Shown one piece after another: positions 25,234 to 33,219 of a stretch of DNA of 33,219 nt (position 1 is the stretch's first letter; each line of letters opens with the position of its first letter). Under the pieces are notes generated by a model. It saw only the letters and a program-made list of their open reading frames with translations, had not been told where the DNA came from and did not search any database. The position numbers were made by a program, and so were the translations under genes. Source of the DNA: Lachnoanaerobaculum saburreum DSM 3986 (GTDB taxonomy: Bacteria; Bacillota; Clostridia; Lachnospirales; Lachnospiraceae); contig NZ_GL622296.1 of the NCBI RefSeq assembly GCF_000185385.1, forward strand, positions 629,903 through 663,121, written 5' to 3'.

Positions 25234-25267
25234 ATACATATCAGACATAAATTTATACATATCGGAC
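25234..25267. promoter_or_regulatory. Tandem AraC-type operator half-sites
   Basis: ATACATATCAGAC (25234-25246) and ATACATATCGGAC (25255-25267) differ at one base and are exactly 21 bp apart, two helical turns, as expected for an AraC dimer binding direct repeats. They lie between araC and the divergent ECF/ABC operon, nearer to araC. Confidence 0.6.
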
Positions 25268-25400
25268 GAACAGCTCTTAACTGTATTGTTTAGTTTTTCT
25301 TGATTTTCTATACTATTCATATAGTTAGTAGTATCTAACAACATATTACCATAGCGTCTCTTGAATTTCAATACGTGTGTATAAAGGGAGGTCATTTGTT

Positions 25401-26012
25401 ATGACAAACGAAACAAACATCAAGAAACAGAAACTTACAGTCAAGGAACTCATTACGGTCGGTATTTTTTCTGCAATCATTTTTATATGTATTGCATTGA
25501 GCGGAGGCCCCTTTGCGATGTTCCCAGCGCTGACCTTTTATTATCCGGTAGGTGGGTCACTTCTTGCCGGACCTGTGTATCTTTTACTGATTGCGAAAGT
25601 GCCAAAATCCGGACCGATCTTTATTGCAGGACTGTTGATGGCAATCTTCTGCTATGTGACCGGCATGCATATCGGCATGACAGTCGGATACTTGGTAGGA
25701 AGTACATTGGCGGATCTGGTGGCATTGAGCGGACGCTATAAGAGTATAAAAATCAATATCCTGTCCTATATTGTTTTCTGTCTCGGTGGAACCGGATCCT
25801 ATATTGCTTATTTCATAAATCCAGAAGTTTGGGTGAGGCGGATGTTGGAGAAAGGTACACCGCAGGAGTATCTGAATACAATGGCGGCAACAGTCAACCG
25901 TTGGATTTTGATAACCATGTTGGCAGGCACTGTTTTAGTCGCTCTTTTCAGCGGCTTTGTCGGAAGTAAACTGTTAAAGAAACAATTTGAAAAAGCAGGG
26001 ATAACGGCATGA
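25401..26012 (+). CDS. ECF transporter S component (MptD/Trep_Strep family)
   Basis: A membrane protein of about 203 residues with five to six helices. After a basic start, KLTVKELITVGIFSAIIFIC is the usual S-component entry, and the FPALTFYYPVGGSLLAGPVY and GMHIGMTVGYLVGSTLADL segments match the TIGR02185 (Trep_Strep) family. S components bind the substrate in the membrane and hand it to the EcfT/EcfA module encoded next. ATG 25401 follows AAGGGAGG; the upstream in-frame GTG has no such site. The stop overlaps the next ATG. The substrate is not readable, but these proteins are often found next to siderophore-like ABC genes. Confidence 0.85.
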   Translation: MTNETNIKKQKLTVKELITVGIFSAIIFICIALSGGPFAMFPALTFYYPVGGSLLAGPVYLLLIAKVPKSGPIFIAGLLMAIFCYVTGMHIGMTVGYLVGSTLADLVALSGRYKSIKINILSYIVFCLGGTGSYIAYFINPEVWVRRMLEKGTPQEYLNTMAATVNRWILITMLAGTVLVALFSGFVGSKLLKKQFEKAGITA

Positions 26013-26737
26013 TTTGGAGCGTATACACAGAAAATCGGCTCGGTCTGCAATTTGACCCCCGTACAAAAATCATCATGCTGATTCTGTGCGTAATCTCAGC
26101 GACGATTGCTCCATCGCTCCTGTATGAGAGCGTGCTTATTTTTGCGGTTACAGTATTCGGGTGTGCAAGTGGAAAAGTTCGCAGGTCACTTTTCTGTGCG
26201 GCATTTTATGGCGCTTTCTATATGCTGACAAAATTTGTTATATCACTTGAAAAAGGGACACTTTACACTGTGTTCACATCATGGCTGGGATTGTTTTATA
26301 CTGTATACCCTTGTGCGTTTCTGGCAAGCATTATTCTTTCCACAACGAAGGTAAGCGAGTTTTTGACCGCGACGAGCAAGGCACATATTCCTAATAAGGT
26401 GGTTATTCCGTTGGCGGTCATGCTTCGATATATTCCCACGGTTTGTGAAGATTGGGGTTATATCAAAGATGCCATGAGGCTTCGGGATGTAACTCCCTCT
26501 TTGTTCGGATTTCTTAAAAACCCGGCCATGGCGGTGGAATGTCTTTATGTCCCTTTGCTGATGACGGCTTCCAATACGGCAGATGAACTTTCTGCCGCCG
26601 CGCTCACGCGTGGGATAGAGAATCCGACACCGCGTACCTGCCTTATTGAGGTACGGTTTCGGGGAAGGGATTGGATTGCAACAGTTCTTGCAGTCTGTGT
26701 ACTTGTTTTGGGTTTTATTTGGGAAAGGATTGTGTAG
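26009..26737 (+). CDS. ecfT: ECF transporter T component
   Basis: A membrane protein of 242 residues (CbiQ/EcfT family). It has hydrophobic helices, then a cytoplasmic coupling region with AMRLRDVTPSL and AALTRGIENPTPRT, which correspond to the two Ala-Arg-Gly-type coupling helices that dock on the ATPases. It passes the ATPase motion to the S component. The ATG overlaps the S-component stop (ATGA) and the double ATPase begins 3 bases after its stop. Confidence 0.88.
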   Translation: MIWSVYTENRLGLQFDPRTKIIMLILCVISATIAPSLLYESVLIFAVTVFGCASGKVRRSLFCAAFYGAFYMLTKFVISLEKGTLYTVFTSWLGLFYTVYPCAFLASIILSTTKVSEFLTATSKAHIPNKVVIPLAVMLRYIPTVCEDWGYIKDAMRLRDVTPSLFGFLKNPAMAVECLYVPLLMTASNTADELSAAALTRGIENPTPRTCLIEVRFRGRDWIATVLAVCVLVLGFIWERIV

Positions 26738-26740
26738 CAT

Positions 26741-28252
26741 ATGATTGAGTTTAAGCATGTATCTTTTGCGTATGATTCGCACGGGGAACAGGAAGATATA
26801 CATAGAACGGATGATTTACATGACATTAATTTGAAAGTAAATGACGGAGAATGCGTTCTTCTTTGTGGAAAAAGCGGATGCGGAAAGACCACGATGACAC
26901 GCCTTGTGAATGGGCTTGTTCCGCATTTTTATCCCGGTAAGCTGACCGGAGAAGTCCTACTTTACGGGCGAAACATATCAGAAATACCAATGTATGAAAC
27001 GGCATCTCTTGTCGGCTCGGTATTTCAGAACCCAAGGACGCAGTTCTTTAATGTAGACACAGATAGCGAGATTGCTTTCGGAGTGGAAAACCGGGCATTC
27101 CCAAGGGAACAGATTGAGGAAAAAGTAGCTGCCGCCGCAAAGGATCTGAAAATTGAAAATTTGCTCAAAAGAAATATTTTTTCTCTTTCAGGAGGAGAAA
27201 AGCAGAAGATTGCTTTTGCTTCAGTATATGCAATGAACCCCTGCGTCTATCTGCTGGATGAACCGTCATCCAATCTGGACATGGAAACAGTAGCTTCTTT
27301 AAGAACTCATCTTAAAATGCTTAAGTCTCAGGGAAAGACCGTTTTGATCGTTGAACATCGGTTATATTATCTGATGGGTATCGCTGACCGGATTATTGTA
27401 TTTGATGAGGGGCAAATAAAAAAGGTTTACTCTGCACAAGAGTTTCTGAGCCTGACAGATGAAGAACGCCGGATTATGGGTCTTCGAACTACAGATTTGC
27501 GAAAAGAAGTTCCCGAAGTAATCATGGATGAAGAACGGGAAATAGGGTTGGAACTAAAAAATGTTTCCCTGTACTACGGAAAAAAAACTGTAGTAGAAAA
27601 TATCAGTACAAAAATCTCACGAGGAGAGGTGATTGCACTTGTCGGGAAAAACGGCACGGGTAAAACAACATTTTCACGAGCCCTTTGTGGATTGCATAGA
27701 GAGACAAAAGGGGATTTTTTCCTGGATGGCAGAGTCATCCCAAAGAAGAAACGGCAGAAAATCTCATATATGGTCATGCAGGATGTAAATTATGAGCTTT
27801 TTGCGGAGAGCGTAGAAGCAGAATGCTCCTTCGGAATTAAGAACCCTGATTCAGGTTTAGTCGCAGAAACGATGAATGTACTGGAACTGACACCCTTTGC
27901 CAAGCAACATCCCGGTACGCTTTCCGGCGGACAAAAGCAAAGGGTAGCTGTTGCTGTGGGACAGGTTTGTAAAAAAGAACTGATTGTCTTTGATGAGCCT
28001 ACCAGCGGATTGGACTATGAAAGTATGGCAAGGGTTGCCAAAATTGTCCACAATCTCTCCGAACAGGGGAAAATCATATTTGTTGTTACACACGATTATG
28101 AATTTTTTTGCAGGACATGTAACCGTATGCTTGTTTTTTCTGATGGTGAAATAAGCTATGATTTAAAATGTCGTGCAGATAACAAGGAGCAGATAATGCG
28201 GTTGTTATTTTTTGCCATGTGTGAAAATAAAGGAGGTGATCTGTTTGAATAA
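26741..28252 (+). CDS. ECF transporter ATPase, two fused ABC domains
   Basis: 503 residues holding two complete nucleotide-binding domains in one chain, as in YkoD-type EcfA proteins. Domain 1 has Walker A GKSGCGKTT (43-51), signature LSGGEKQK and Walker B VYLLDEPSSNLD. Domain 2 has Walker A GKNGTGKTT (near residue 305), signature LSGGQKQR and Walker B LIVFDEPTSGLD, with the H-loop in VVTHDYEF. Both appear active. It energises the S and T components upstream. Its last codons overlap the start of the first exporter-fold ABC gene by 8 bases and include that gene's AGGAGGTGAT site. Confidence 0.92.
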   Translation: MIEFKHVSFAYDSHGEQEDIHRTDDLHDINLKVNDGECVLLCGKSGCGKTTMTRLVNGLVPHFYPGKLTGEVLLYGRNISEIPMYETASLVGSVFQNPRTQFFNVDTDSEIAFGVENRAFPREQIEEKVAAAAKDLKIENLLKRNIFSLSGGEKQKIAFASVYAMNPCVYLLDEPSSNLDMETVASLRTHLKMLKSQGKTVLIVEHRLYYLMGIADRIIVFDEGQIKKVYSAQEFLSLTDEERRIMGLRTTDLRKEVPEVIMDEEREIGLELKNVSLYYGKKTVVENISTKISRGEVIALVGKNGTGKTTFSRALCGLHRETKGDFFLDGRVIPKKKRQKISYMVMQDVNYELFAESVEAECSFGIKNPDSGLVAETMNVLELTPFAKQHPGTLSGGQKQRVAVAVGQVCKKELIVFDEPTSGLDYESMARVAKIVHNLSEQGKIIFVVTHDYEFFCRTCNRMLVFSDGEISYDLKCRADNKEQIMRLLFFAMCENKGGDLFE

Positions 28253-30002
28253 GAGTCGGGAAAAGCCGGTCAAATTGCTTCTTAAATGGGCAGGCAGCGA
28301 CAAATGGTATTTGTTTGCCTCTGTTTTGTGTGCATTCTTAAGCGGACTGTTTGTAATCGGACCGTATGTCGGAATTTATCGCTTGATGGATGCCGTTCTG
28401 ATTGGAATGCTGAAAAAGCGGATACTGGAGGACTGTATCGTTTTGGTAACCGTCACAACAATTCTTCGCATGATCCTGCTTGGTCTGTCAGGTGTGCTCT
28501 CGCATAAAGGTGCTTATAACGCTCTGTTTAAGGTGCGTTGCATGATTACAGAACACCTGGCGAAAGTTCCGCTTGGATACATCAATGAGAGGAGCACAGG
28601 TGAAATCAAAACAGTCTTGAATGAGAACATTGAGAATTTGGAGTTATGTCTTGCACATAATATTCCGGAGCTTGTCAGCTATCTTACCGGTCCTATCATT
28701 ATTTTTGTTTATCTTATGACAGTGAATGTCCCTCTGGCACTGATCTCTTTGATTCCTCTTCTTTTTGATATTCCGGTTATGATGGCGGTGTTTAAGAAAA
28801 TGTCGGATATGCTGCCGGAGGCGAACGAATCCCTTGCAGGCTTCAATTCCGTCATGGTTGAATATGTACGCGGAATGCGCCTGATCAAGGCATACCGGAT
28901 GGGCAGCAAATCATTTAAAAAGTTCAGAGAAGCCATTCTTGATGAAAATAGGGCGTGGAACAAGATTTCGAAAAAGACTGCTCCTTTGTATGCCGTATTC
29001 ATCCTGTTGCTGGAGTCCGGATTTTTGATGATTGTTCCCCTGGGCGGACGGATGTTTTTGAGGGGGTCTATCACAGCAAGCGTATTTCTTTTGTTTGCCT
29101 ATATCGGCTCATTGTACTTGACGGAATTGCTCCCGCTTCAGCAGCTTTCAAGCAATTTCGCACAGGCATTTAGCGGCATTATAAAAGCAAAAGAAATACT
29201 GGAACTTCCGATCTTTGAGGGCGGGGATGCTTTTCCAAAAAACCATGATATCGCACTAAAAGGCGTGTGCTTTTCATATGACGGGAAGACAAATGTGCTT
29301 GAAAATTGCAGCCTGTGCATTCGGGATGGAGAAAAGATTGCCGTTGTAGGTGCATCCGGAGCAGGAAAAAGTACGGTTGCAGCTCTGATTGCACGTTTTT
29401 ATGACGTGGATGGCGGAGAGGTTATGATTGGAGGAAAAAATATCAAAAGCATTCAATATGAAACGCTTCTTGAGCATATATCTATTGTCTTTCAGAAGAC
29501 TTTTCTGACACAGGACTCTGTCTTTGACAATATCCGCATGGGGATGAATGCTTCTTTAGAACAGGTACGGAAAGCTGCAAGAGAAGCACAAATTGACGAT
29601 TTCATTATATCCCTCCCGGATGGATATGATACAAAAGTCGGAAGTTACGGTTCACGCTTCTCAGGTGGGGAAAAGCAGCGGATCGCAATTGCAAGAGCAA
29701 TTTTAAAAAATGCACCTATTCTTATTTTGGATGAAGCGACGAGTGCCGCCGATCCGGAAAATCAGTTGGAGATTGATAAGGCGATCAGTAACCTGTGCAA
29801 AGGAAAAACCGTCATTATTATTGCCCATAGACTTAGTGTGGTCGGAATGTGCGATAAGGTTGCGGTGGTAGAGAATCACACTATTTCAGATATCGGAACA
29901 CATGACGAGCTGCTTTCGCGCAACAGATATTACAAAAAAAGCTGGGAAAGCTATAAATCAGCAAGAAATATCACTTATGAGAGGGGAGGAAGCGGCAGAT
30001 GA
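28245..30002 (+). CDS. ABC half-transporter 1 (exporter fold, YbtP/YbtQ-like)
   Basis: About 585 residues: six transmembrane helices (to about residue 300), then a nucleotide-binding domain with Walker A VGASGAGKST (about 368), signature FSGGEKQR (about 472), Walker B ILILDEATSAAD and the H-loop IIAHRLS. The start is TTG 28245, set by a perfect AGGAGGTGAT site at 28231-28240; an in-frame ATG at 28212 lies inside the previous gene and lacks such a site. It overlaps the next ABC gene by 4 bases, so the two make a heterodimer. Exporter-fold pairs of this kind, next to AraC and ECF genes, recall the YbtP/YbtQ importers of metal-siderophores. Export is the alternative. Confidence 0.88.
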   Translation: MNKSREKPVKLLLKWAGSDKWYLFASVLCAFLSGLFVIGPYVGIYRLMDAVLIGMLKKRILEDCIVLVTVTTILRMILLGLSGVLSHKGAYNALFKVRCMITEHLAKVPLGYINERSTGEIKTVLNENIENLELCLAHNIPELVSYLTGPIIIFVYLMTVNVPLALISLIPLLFDIPVMMAVFKKMSDMLPEANESLAGFNSVMVEYVRGMRLIKAYRMGSKSFKKFREAILDENRAWNKISKKTAPLYAVFILLLESGFLMIVPLGGRMFLRGSITASVFLLFAYIGSLYLTELLPLQQLSSNFAQAFSGIIKAKEILELPIFEGGDAFPKNHDIALKGVCFSYDGKTNVLENCSLCIRDGEKIAVVGASGAGKSTVAALIARFYDVDGGEVMIGGKNIKSIQYETLLEHISIVFQKTFLTQDSVFDNIRMGMNASLEQVRKAAREAQIDDFIISLPDGYDTKVGSYGSRFSGGEKQRIAIARAILKNAPILILDEATSAADPENQLEIDKAISNLCKGKTVIIIAHRLSVVGMCDKVAVVENHTISDIGTHDELLSRNRYYKKSWESYKSARNITYERGGSGR

Positions 30003-31708
30003 CAGACAAAAAACTTTTCCATAAGAATCACCGGTTTTACTGCGGTCTGATATTGACCGTTTTGGAAGGGCTGCTTTCCGGAAGCAACTATATTGTCATT
30101 TACGCGGTGATTAAAATGCTGTATGACGGATCTGTTGATATTAGGAACATATTTTTAATATCCTGCCTTATCGGGGCTATCTTTGTGATACGACTTGTCA
30201 TTTACAGTATTGGTTATACACAAAGCCAGGTCGGTGGCGCTGAGGTTTCTAAAAATATCCGTCTCGGCCTTGGAGATAAGCTGAGGAGAGTTCCGCTATC
30301 CGGCTTTACCCAAAAACGTGAAGGGCAGTATATAAATATCATGACGACAGATGTAAACAGTTATGAACAGATTCTGACACATAAACTTGCCGCCCTTGTG
30401 AAAAACGGGGTTCTGTCCGTGATCGTGACGGCCTTTATCTGTGTTCTGTATTTTCCGGCTGCTGCCATCCTGATATTTTCTCTTCTTCTATTGGTTCCTG
30501 AAATGTGGTTGTCGTTTCGAATTGTGAAAAAGTACGGCAAGGAGAAGAATTCTGTTACGGCAAAAGCTGTAGGACAAATCGTCGAGTACATTGACGGAAT
30601 CCGGACTTTTCGATCCTATGGAATGGGTGGTACTAAAAACAGGAATATAACAGATGTCATGCGAAAATTCAGCACAGTCAGTTATCAATATGAGGCACAT
30701 GGCATTCCGGTTAATTTCACTTTTAACATTGTGAATTGGCTTACTGTTCCGCTTGTTATGTGGATCGGATTCATCCCATGGCAATCCGGAGACATTCATG
30801 CAATCAGTTTCCTGTTTCTGTGCATGATGCCGATGATTTTAGCAAAGCTGACCGCTTCGATTTCGGTTGACATGTTCAGTTACAGGAACCTCCTGATATC
30901 AAAGACAAACATTCAAAACGTATTGGCGGAAAATGAAGAATCGAAAAGCAAATATGTTTTTTCTCCAAAAGAGCATGGTATCTCATTTTATGATGTGTCG
31001 TTTTCTTATGTGAAGGGAGAACCTGTTCTGAAAGAAATGAGTTTTTCAATACCGGATAGCAAGCTGACCGCAATCGTGGGAGACTCCGGATCGGGCAAGT
31101 CAACTATCCTGAATCTGATTGCGAAGTATTATGATCCGGAAAGTGGAGAAATTGACATCGGAGGACAAGCTATCCGCTATGTCAATGCAGAAGATGTGCT
31201 TGATATGATCTCAATGGTGGATCAGGACACATTTCTGTTTAATGACACAGTACGGGAAAACATACGCCATGCAAAACCTTCAGCTACAGATGAAGAAATA
31301 GAAAAAGCCTGTAAAGAAGCAAACTGTGACACATTCATCCGCAAAATGGAAAAAGGTTATGATACTATTATCGGTGAGAATGGTAATCTACTCTCAGGTG
31401 GTGAACGGCAGAGGCTTTCTATTGCCCGTGCCATATTGAAAAACAGTCCGATTCTGCTTCTTGATGAGGCAACATCCTCTTTGGACATTGAGAATGAATT
31501 AGCTGTAAAACAGGCAATTTCAAATCTTCTGCAAGAAAACAAAACTGTTGTGATGATTGCTCATACATTGTCTGTTATAAAAAATGCTGATCAAATTCTC
31601 GTGGTGTCCAGTGGAAAAGTAGCGGAGTCCGGAACCCATGAGCAGCTTTTGGCTCTGGGCGGCAAATATTCTGCTATGTGGAGTGCTGAACAGCTTTTCA
31701 TGGCATAG
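29999..31708 (+). CDS. ABC half-transporter 2 (exporter fold, YbtP/YbtQ-like)
   Basis: 569 residues with an N-terminal six-helix membrane domain and a complete nucleotide-binding domain: Walker A VGDSGSGKST (about 360), Q-loop MVDQDTF, signature LLSGGERQR (about 465), Walker B ILLLDEATSSLD (about 486) and H-loop IAHTLS. The start codon overlaps the stop of half-transporter 1 (ATGA) after a GAGGGGAGG site. Both partners have intact catalytic sites, so it is probably a symmetric heterodimer. It is the last gene of the block with raised G+C; base composition falls back to the local norm right after its stop. Confidence 0.88.
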   Translation: MTDKKLFHKNHRFYCGLILTVLEGLLSGSNYIVIYAVIKMLYDGSVDIRNIFLISCLIGAIFVIRLVIYSIGYTQSQVGGAEVSKNIRLGLGDKLRRVPLSGFTQKREGQYINIMTTDVNSYEQILTHKLAALVKNGVLSVIVTAFICVLYFPAAAILIFSLLLLVPEMWLSFRIVKKYGKEKNSVTAKAVGQIVEYIDGIRTFRSYGMGGTKNRNITDVMRKFSTVSYQYEAHGIPVNFTFNIVNWLTVPLVMWIGFIPWQSGDIHAISFLFLCMMPMILAKLTASISVDMFSYRNLLISKTNIQNVLAENEESKSKYVFSPKEHGISFYDVSFSYVKGEPVLKEMSFSIPDSKLTAIVGDSGSGKSTILNLIAKYYDPESGEIDIGGQAIRYVNAEDVLDMISMVDQDTFLFNDTVRENIRHAKPSATDEEIEKACKEANCDTFIRKMEKGYDTIIGENGNLLSGGERQRLSIARAILKNSPILLLDEATSSLDIENELAVKQAISNLLQENKTVVMIAHTLSVIKNADQILVVSSGKVAESGTHEQLLALGGKYSAMWSAEQLFMA

Positions 31709-31893
31709 AGGGGGATTCAAACCCAATGTTCTTTGAATTTGGAGCAGATAACAGGAATACCGCTATTCTTTTAGGATTACATAAGGATATATATAAATTT
31801 TTATATCAGCAAAAAATAAAAATAAAAAATTTTAAAAGTTTGCAATAAAATGCTATCCTCGTGCATTAACATAGTGAAAGGGTAAAAAAGAGA

Positions 31894-31974
31894 ACTTGAA
31901 AAAGCGGCAGTCTTATAAGAAGATCCATATAAACGTCGACGGTGGATGATTAGCTTATAGAGGCAGCTCAAAGT
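31894..31974 (+). ncRNA. Candidate structured RNA: long imperfect hairpin
   Basis: Paired segments nest in order: ACTT (31894) with AAGT (31971-31974), AGC (31903-31905) with GCT (31966-31968), TTATAAG (31913-31919) with CTTATAG (31954-31960), and ATCCAT (31923-31928) with GTGGAT (31942-31947). The apical loop contains CGTCGACG (31934-31941), which is self-complementary and could make a kissing dimer. Function is unknown. Confidence 0.3.
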
Positions 31975-32050
31975 AAATAAGGGGTTTGTAATTTTAATAA
32001 ATATAATTCCCTGACCTTTCAAGATAAATATTTACAGTATGGATGATATT

Positions 32051-32078
32051 TTGAAGAGGGCTTTAAAGAGCTTATATT
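32051..32078 (+). promoter_or_regulatory. Possible promoter of the PepSY gene
   Basis: TTGAAG (32051-32056), a 16-base spacer and TATATT (32073-32078), 59 bases ahead of the ATG at 32137. Spacing is one base short of optimal. Confidence 0.45.
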
Positions 32079-32136
32079 TAACCGAGCAGTGAAAGTTTCA
32101 AAATATTTTTAGCGGAAGCGGAAAGGATGGTATACA

Positions 32137-32748
32137 ATGAAAAAGTTTAATGGATTAAGTAAAGGTTTTATGGGCGTTGCAACAGTGGCTTGTTTATTAT
32201 TTGCAGCAGGAGTAATAGGAGTTCCGTATTATGGAAGCGTAGGAACAGAAGCGGTTGGAGTAGCAAAGAAAGCAAATAAGGCAAATAAAACAAAGAAAAT
32301 AAGTGCAGATAAGGCTAAAAAGATTGCCCTTGGAGATGCAAAACTTGCAGAAAAGAATGTAACTTTCGTAAAAGTGGAGCTTGAGTTTGAGGATAACAGA
32401 CTTGTTTATGATGTGGAGTTTTACAGCGGAAATGTTGAATACGATTATGATATAGATGCAGTGAGCGGGGCAATAGTATCGGCAGATAAGGATATTGAAA
32501 ACTATGTGATTCCTGCACAGCCAAGTACAGAGGCTCAAGCATCAGAGATTTCAGTGGAAAAAGCAAAGCAGATAGCACTTTCACATGCAGGAGTGGGATC
32601 GGCAAGATTTACAAAGGCAAAGATTGACTATGAAAACGGTGTTAAAGTTTATGAGATTGAGTTCAAAGTAGGAAATATGGAATATGAGTATGATATCAAT
32701 GTTGTAAACGGAGCCATAGTCTCAAGCAGTGCTGAGATAGATGACTAA
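32137..32748 (+). CDS. Secreted protein with two PepSY repeats
   Basis: 203 residues. The signal peptide or N-terminal anchor ends near residue 30-40 (GVATVACLLFAAGVIGVPYY), followed by a Lys/Asn-rich linker (KKANKANKTKK). Two PepSY domains follow, about 55-118 (ISADKAKKIALGDAKL with YDVEFYSGNVEYDYDIDAVS) and about 132-200 (ISVEKAKQIALSHAGV with YEIEFKVGNMEYEYDINVVN), separated by a short QPSTEAQAS linker. PepSY domains often bind or inhibit proteases at the cell surface. The start at 32137 is backed by GGAAAGGATGG. It is a single-gene unit, probably exported and attached to the cell envelope. Confidence 0.88.
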   Translation: MKKFNGLSKGFMGVATVACLLFAAGVIGVPYYGSVGTEAVGVAKKANKANKTKKISADKAKKIALGDAKLAEKNVTFVKVELEFEDNRLVYDVEFYSGNVEYDYDIDAVSGAIVSADKDIENYVIPAQPSTEAQASEISVEKAKQIALSHAGVGSARFTKAKIDYENGVKVYEIEFKVGNMEYEYDINVVNGAIVSSSAEIDD

Positions 32749-32979
32749 TATCAGTATAGTTTAAAATCTTATAAGTAAAGCATAATGAGCTGTATTGGTC
32801 ATAATACTAAAGATAAAAGTGATGGAATACCTGAGCTTAGTGTCTGAATAGTGTAGGATTTTTTAAGTAAAACTTATGTTACTCTAAGTTTAGAAATATA
32901 TGATATAAACCTAATATCAAAAAGGCAATTAATTAAATATAAATCAATAAAGTGGGGCTGTGAAATAAGTCCCTAAAAG
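32749..32979. other. Gene-free A/T-rich stretch
   Basis: Nothing convincing here: no open frame and only a short AAACTTA/TAAGTTT inverted pair around 32876-32895. It leads to a terminator-like hairpin. Confidence 0.5.
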
Positions 32980-33020
32980 AAATAGGACCATTCGTTCATG
33001 CGAAAGGTCCTATTTTTGTG
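32953..33020 (+). mobile_element. Possible insertion-sequence end
   Basis: GTGGGGCTGTGAAATAAGTC is followed by a stem-loop and TTTTTGTGGTAAAAT. The GGGGCTGT start and the GTGGTAAA...TTTACCAC pair (33017 on and about 33079 on) resemble IS1182-like ends. No transposase frame is visible in the window. Confidence 0.3.
32980..33017 (+). terminator. Terminator-like hairpin
   Basis: AAATAGGACC (32980-32989) pairs with GGTCCTATTT (33006-33015); the inner TTCG/CGAA extends the stem after one A-A mismatch, and TTTTT follows. It could end the PepSY transcript or belong to an insertion-sequence end. Confidence 0.7.
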
Positions 33021-33125
33021 GTAAAATTAACTTGCAATGAAAAATTTACCCAATACTTATTGTAATTCAAAACAAGGATATTTACCACTGTTTCTTTCAG
33101 ATTGCAGCGGTGAGGAATAAATATT

Positions 33126-33218
33126 TTATATTTTTATCTCTATTCCCATTTTTTTACTTTCCGGCATTTTATCCACTACTGAGTTGTAAATTATTTGTGT
33201 TATCCACTTTTTATGGGC
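33126..33218 (-). CDS. C-terminal end of a minus-strand gene (partial)
   Basis: Reading in from the window edge, 30 codons end at TAA 33126-33128. The residues include AHKKWITQIIYNSVVDKM and the end MGIEIKI. The frame is open to the edge and looks protein-like, but it is too short to assign. It would converge with the PepSY gene. Confidence 0.4.
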   Translation of the reverse strand, partial: AHKKWITQIIYNSVVDKMPESKKMGIEIKI

Positions 33219-33219
33219 A

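Larger units (their letters stand above)
31709..32136 (+). other. 428-base gap: weak hairpin and candidate structured RNA
   Basis: No credible coding frame. ATTCAAA (31715-31721) pairs with TTTGAAT (31732-31738) just after the ABC stop, a weak terminator without a T-run. A promoter-like TTTAAA (31831-31836) with TGC-TATCCT (31854-31859, 17-base spacer) precedes the foldable segment at 31894-31974. Confidence 0.4.

Noticed and set aside
25102-25395. Minus-strand open frame across the AraC promoter region
   Set aside because: It overlaps the AraC N-terminus and its ribosome site. The SDMYKF/SDMYDF repeat in it is just the DNA direct repeat read as codons.
31701-31725. Reverse tRNA-like end (TGGCATAGAGGGGGATTCAAAC) at the end of the ABC block, a possible att site
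   Set aside because: The acceptor/T-arm spacing is off by two, only three T-stem pairs form, and the invariant T-loop C is missing. The TGGCA part is explained by the last codons of the ABC gene.
1-33219. CRISPR arrays, rRNA or tRNA genes
   Set aside because: No regularly spaced repeats of 25-40 bases and no cloverleaf or rRNA signature found on either strand by eye.

Overview
The window looks like a chromosomal segment of a low-G+C Firmicute, most likely a Lachnospiraceae member (an oral Lachnoanaerobaculum-like organism would fit). The reasons are A/T-rich codon use, strong AGGAGG-type ribosome sites, short overlapping operons, and families common there (DUF6487 zinc ribbon, MptD-type ECF S component, YhaM, TRAM-domain RlmD). 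The taxon is inferred from gene style only.

Region 1 (1-4500): a zinc-ribbon protein; a TetR regulator with a near-consensus promoter and two perfect palindromic operators; the last ~143 residues of an RND efflux pump; two paralogous TolC-like exported proteins; and a repetitive hydrophilic coiled-coil protein. The RND pump body and any adaptor protein are missing, so the efflux operon has an internal deletion.

Region 2 (4580-12904): ordinary chromosomal genes. An ABC importer of the NitT/TauT/SsuABC type (lipoprotein, permease, short ATPase) is followed by an unknown protein and an AI-2E-type permease. Next come an HtrA-like protein that has lost all three catalytic residues, the exoribonuclease YhaM, and the 23S rRNA methyltransferase RlmD, whose 5' coding region holds a perfect 13-bp hairpin.

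Region 3 (12905-23740): a defence island. It starts with a non-coding stretch with foldable segments, then a helix-turn-helix pseudogene and an AIPR abortive-infection protein in very A/T-rich DNA. A truncated McrC-like PD-(D/E)XK nuclease and a Fic protein frameshifted inside a repeat cluster follow. The island ends with a compact three-gene operon, DUF6361 protein / double-HKD phospholipase-D-like nuclease / large SNF2-like helicase, closed by a strong terminator. I know no named defence system with exactly this composition; it is the best candidate here for an undescribed system.

Region 4 (23741-31708): a LysR gene reduced to its DNA-binding domain, then a block visibly richer in G+C. The block holds a divergent AraC regulator and a five-gene operon: ECF S component, EcfT, fused double EcfA ATPase, and two exporter-fold ABC half-transporters. 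It resembles yersiniabactin/equibactin-type uptake loci without biosynthesis genes and was probably acquired horizontally.

Region 5 (31709-33219): a candidate structured RNA, a secreted protein with two PepSY repeats, a terminator or possible insertion-sequence end, and the last codons of a minus-strand gene that runs off the window. No tRNA, rRNA, CRISPR array or intact transposase was found.
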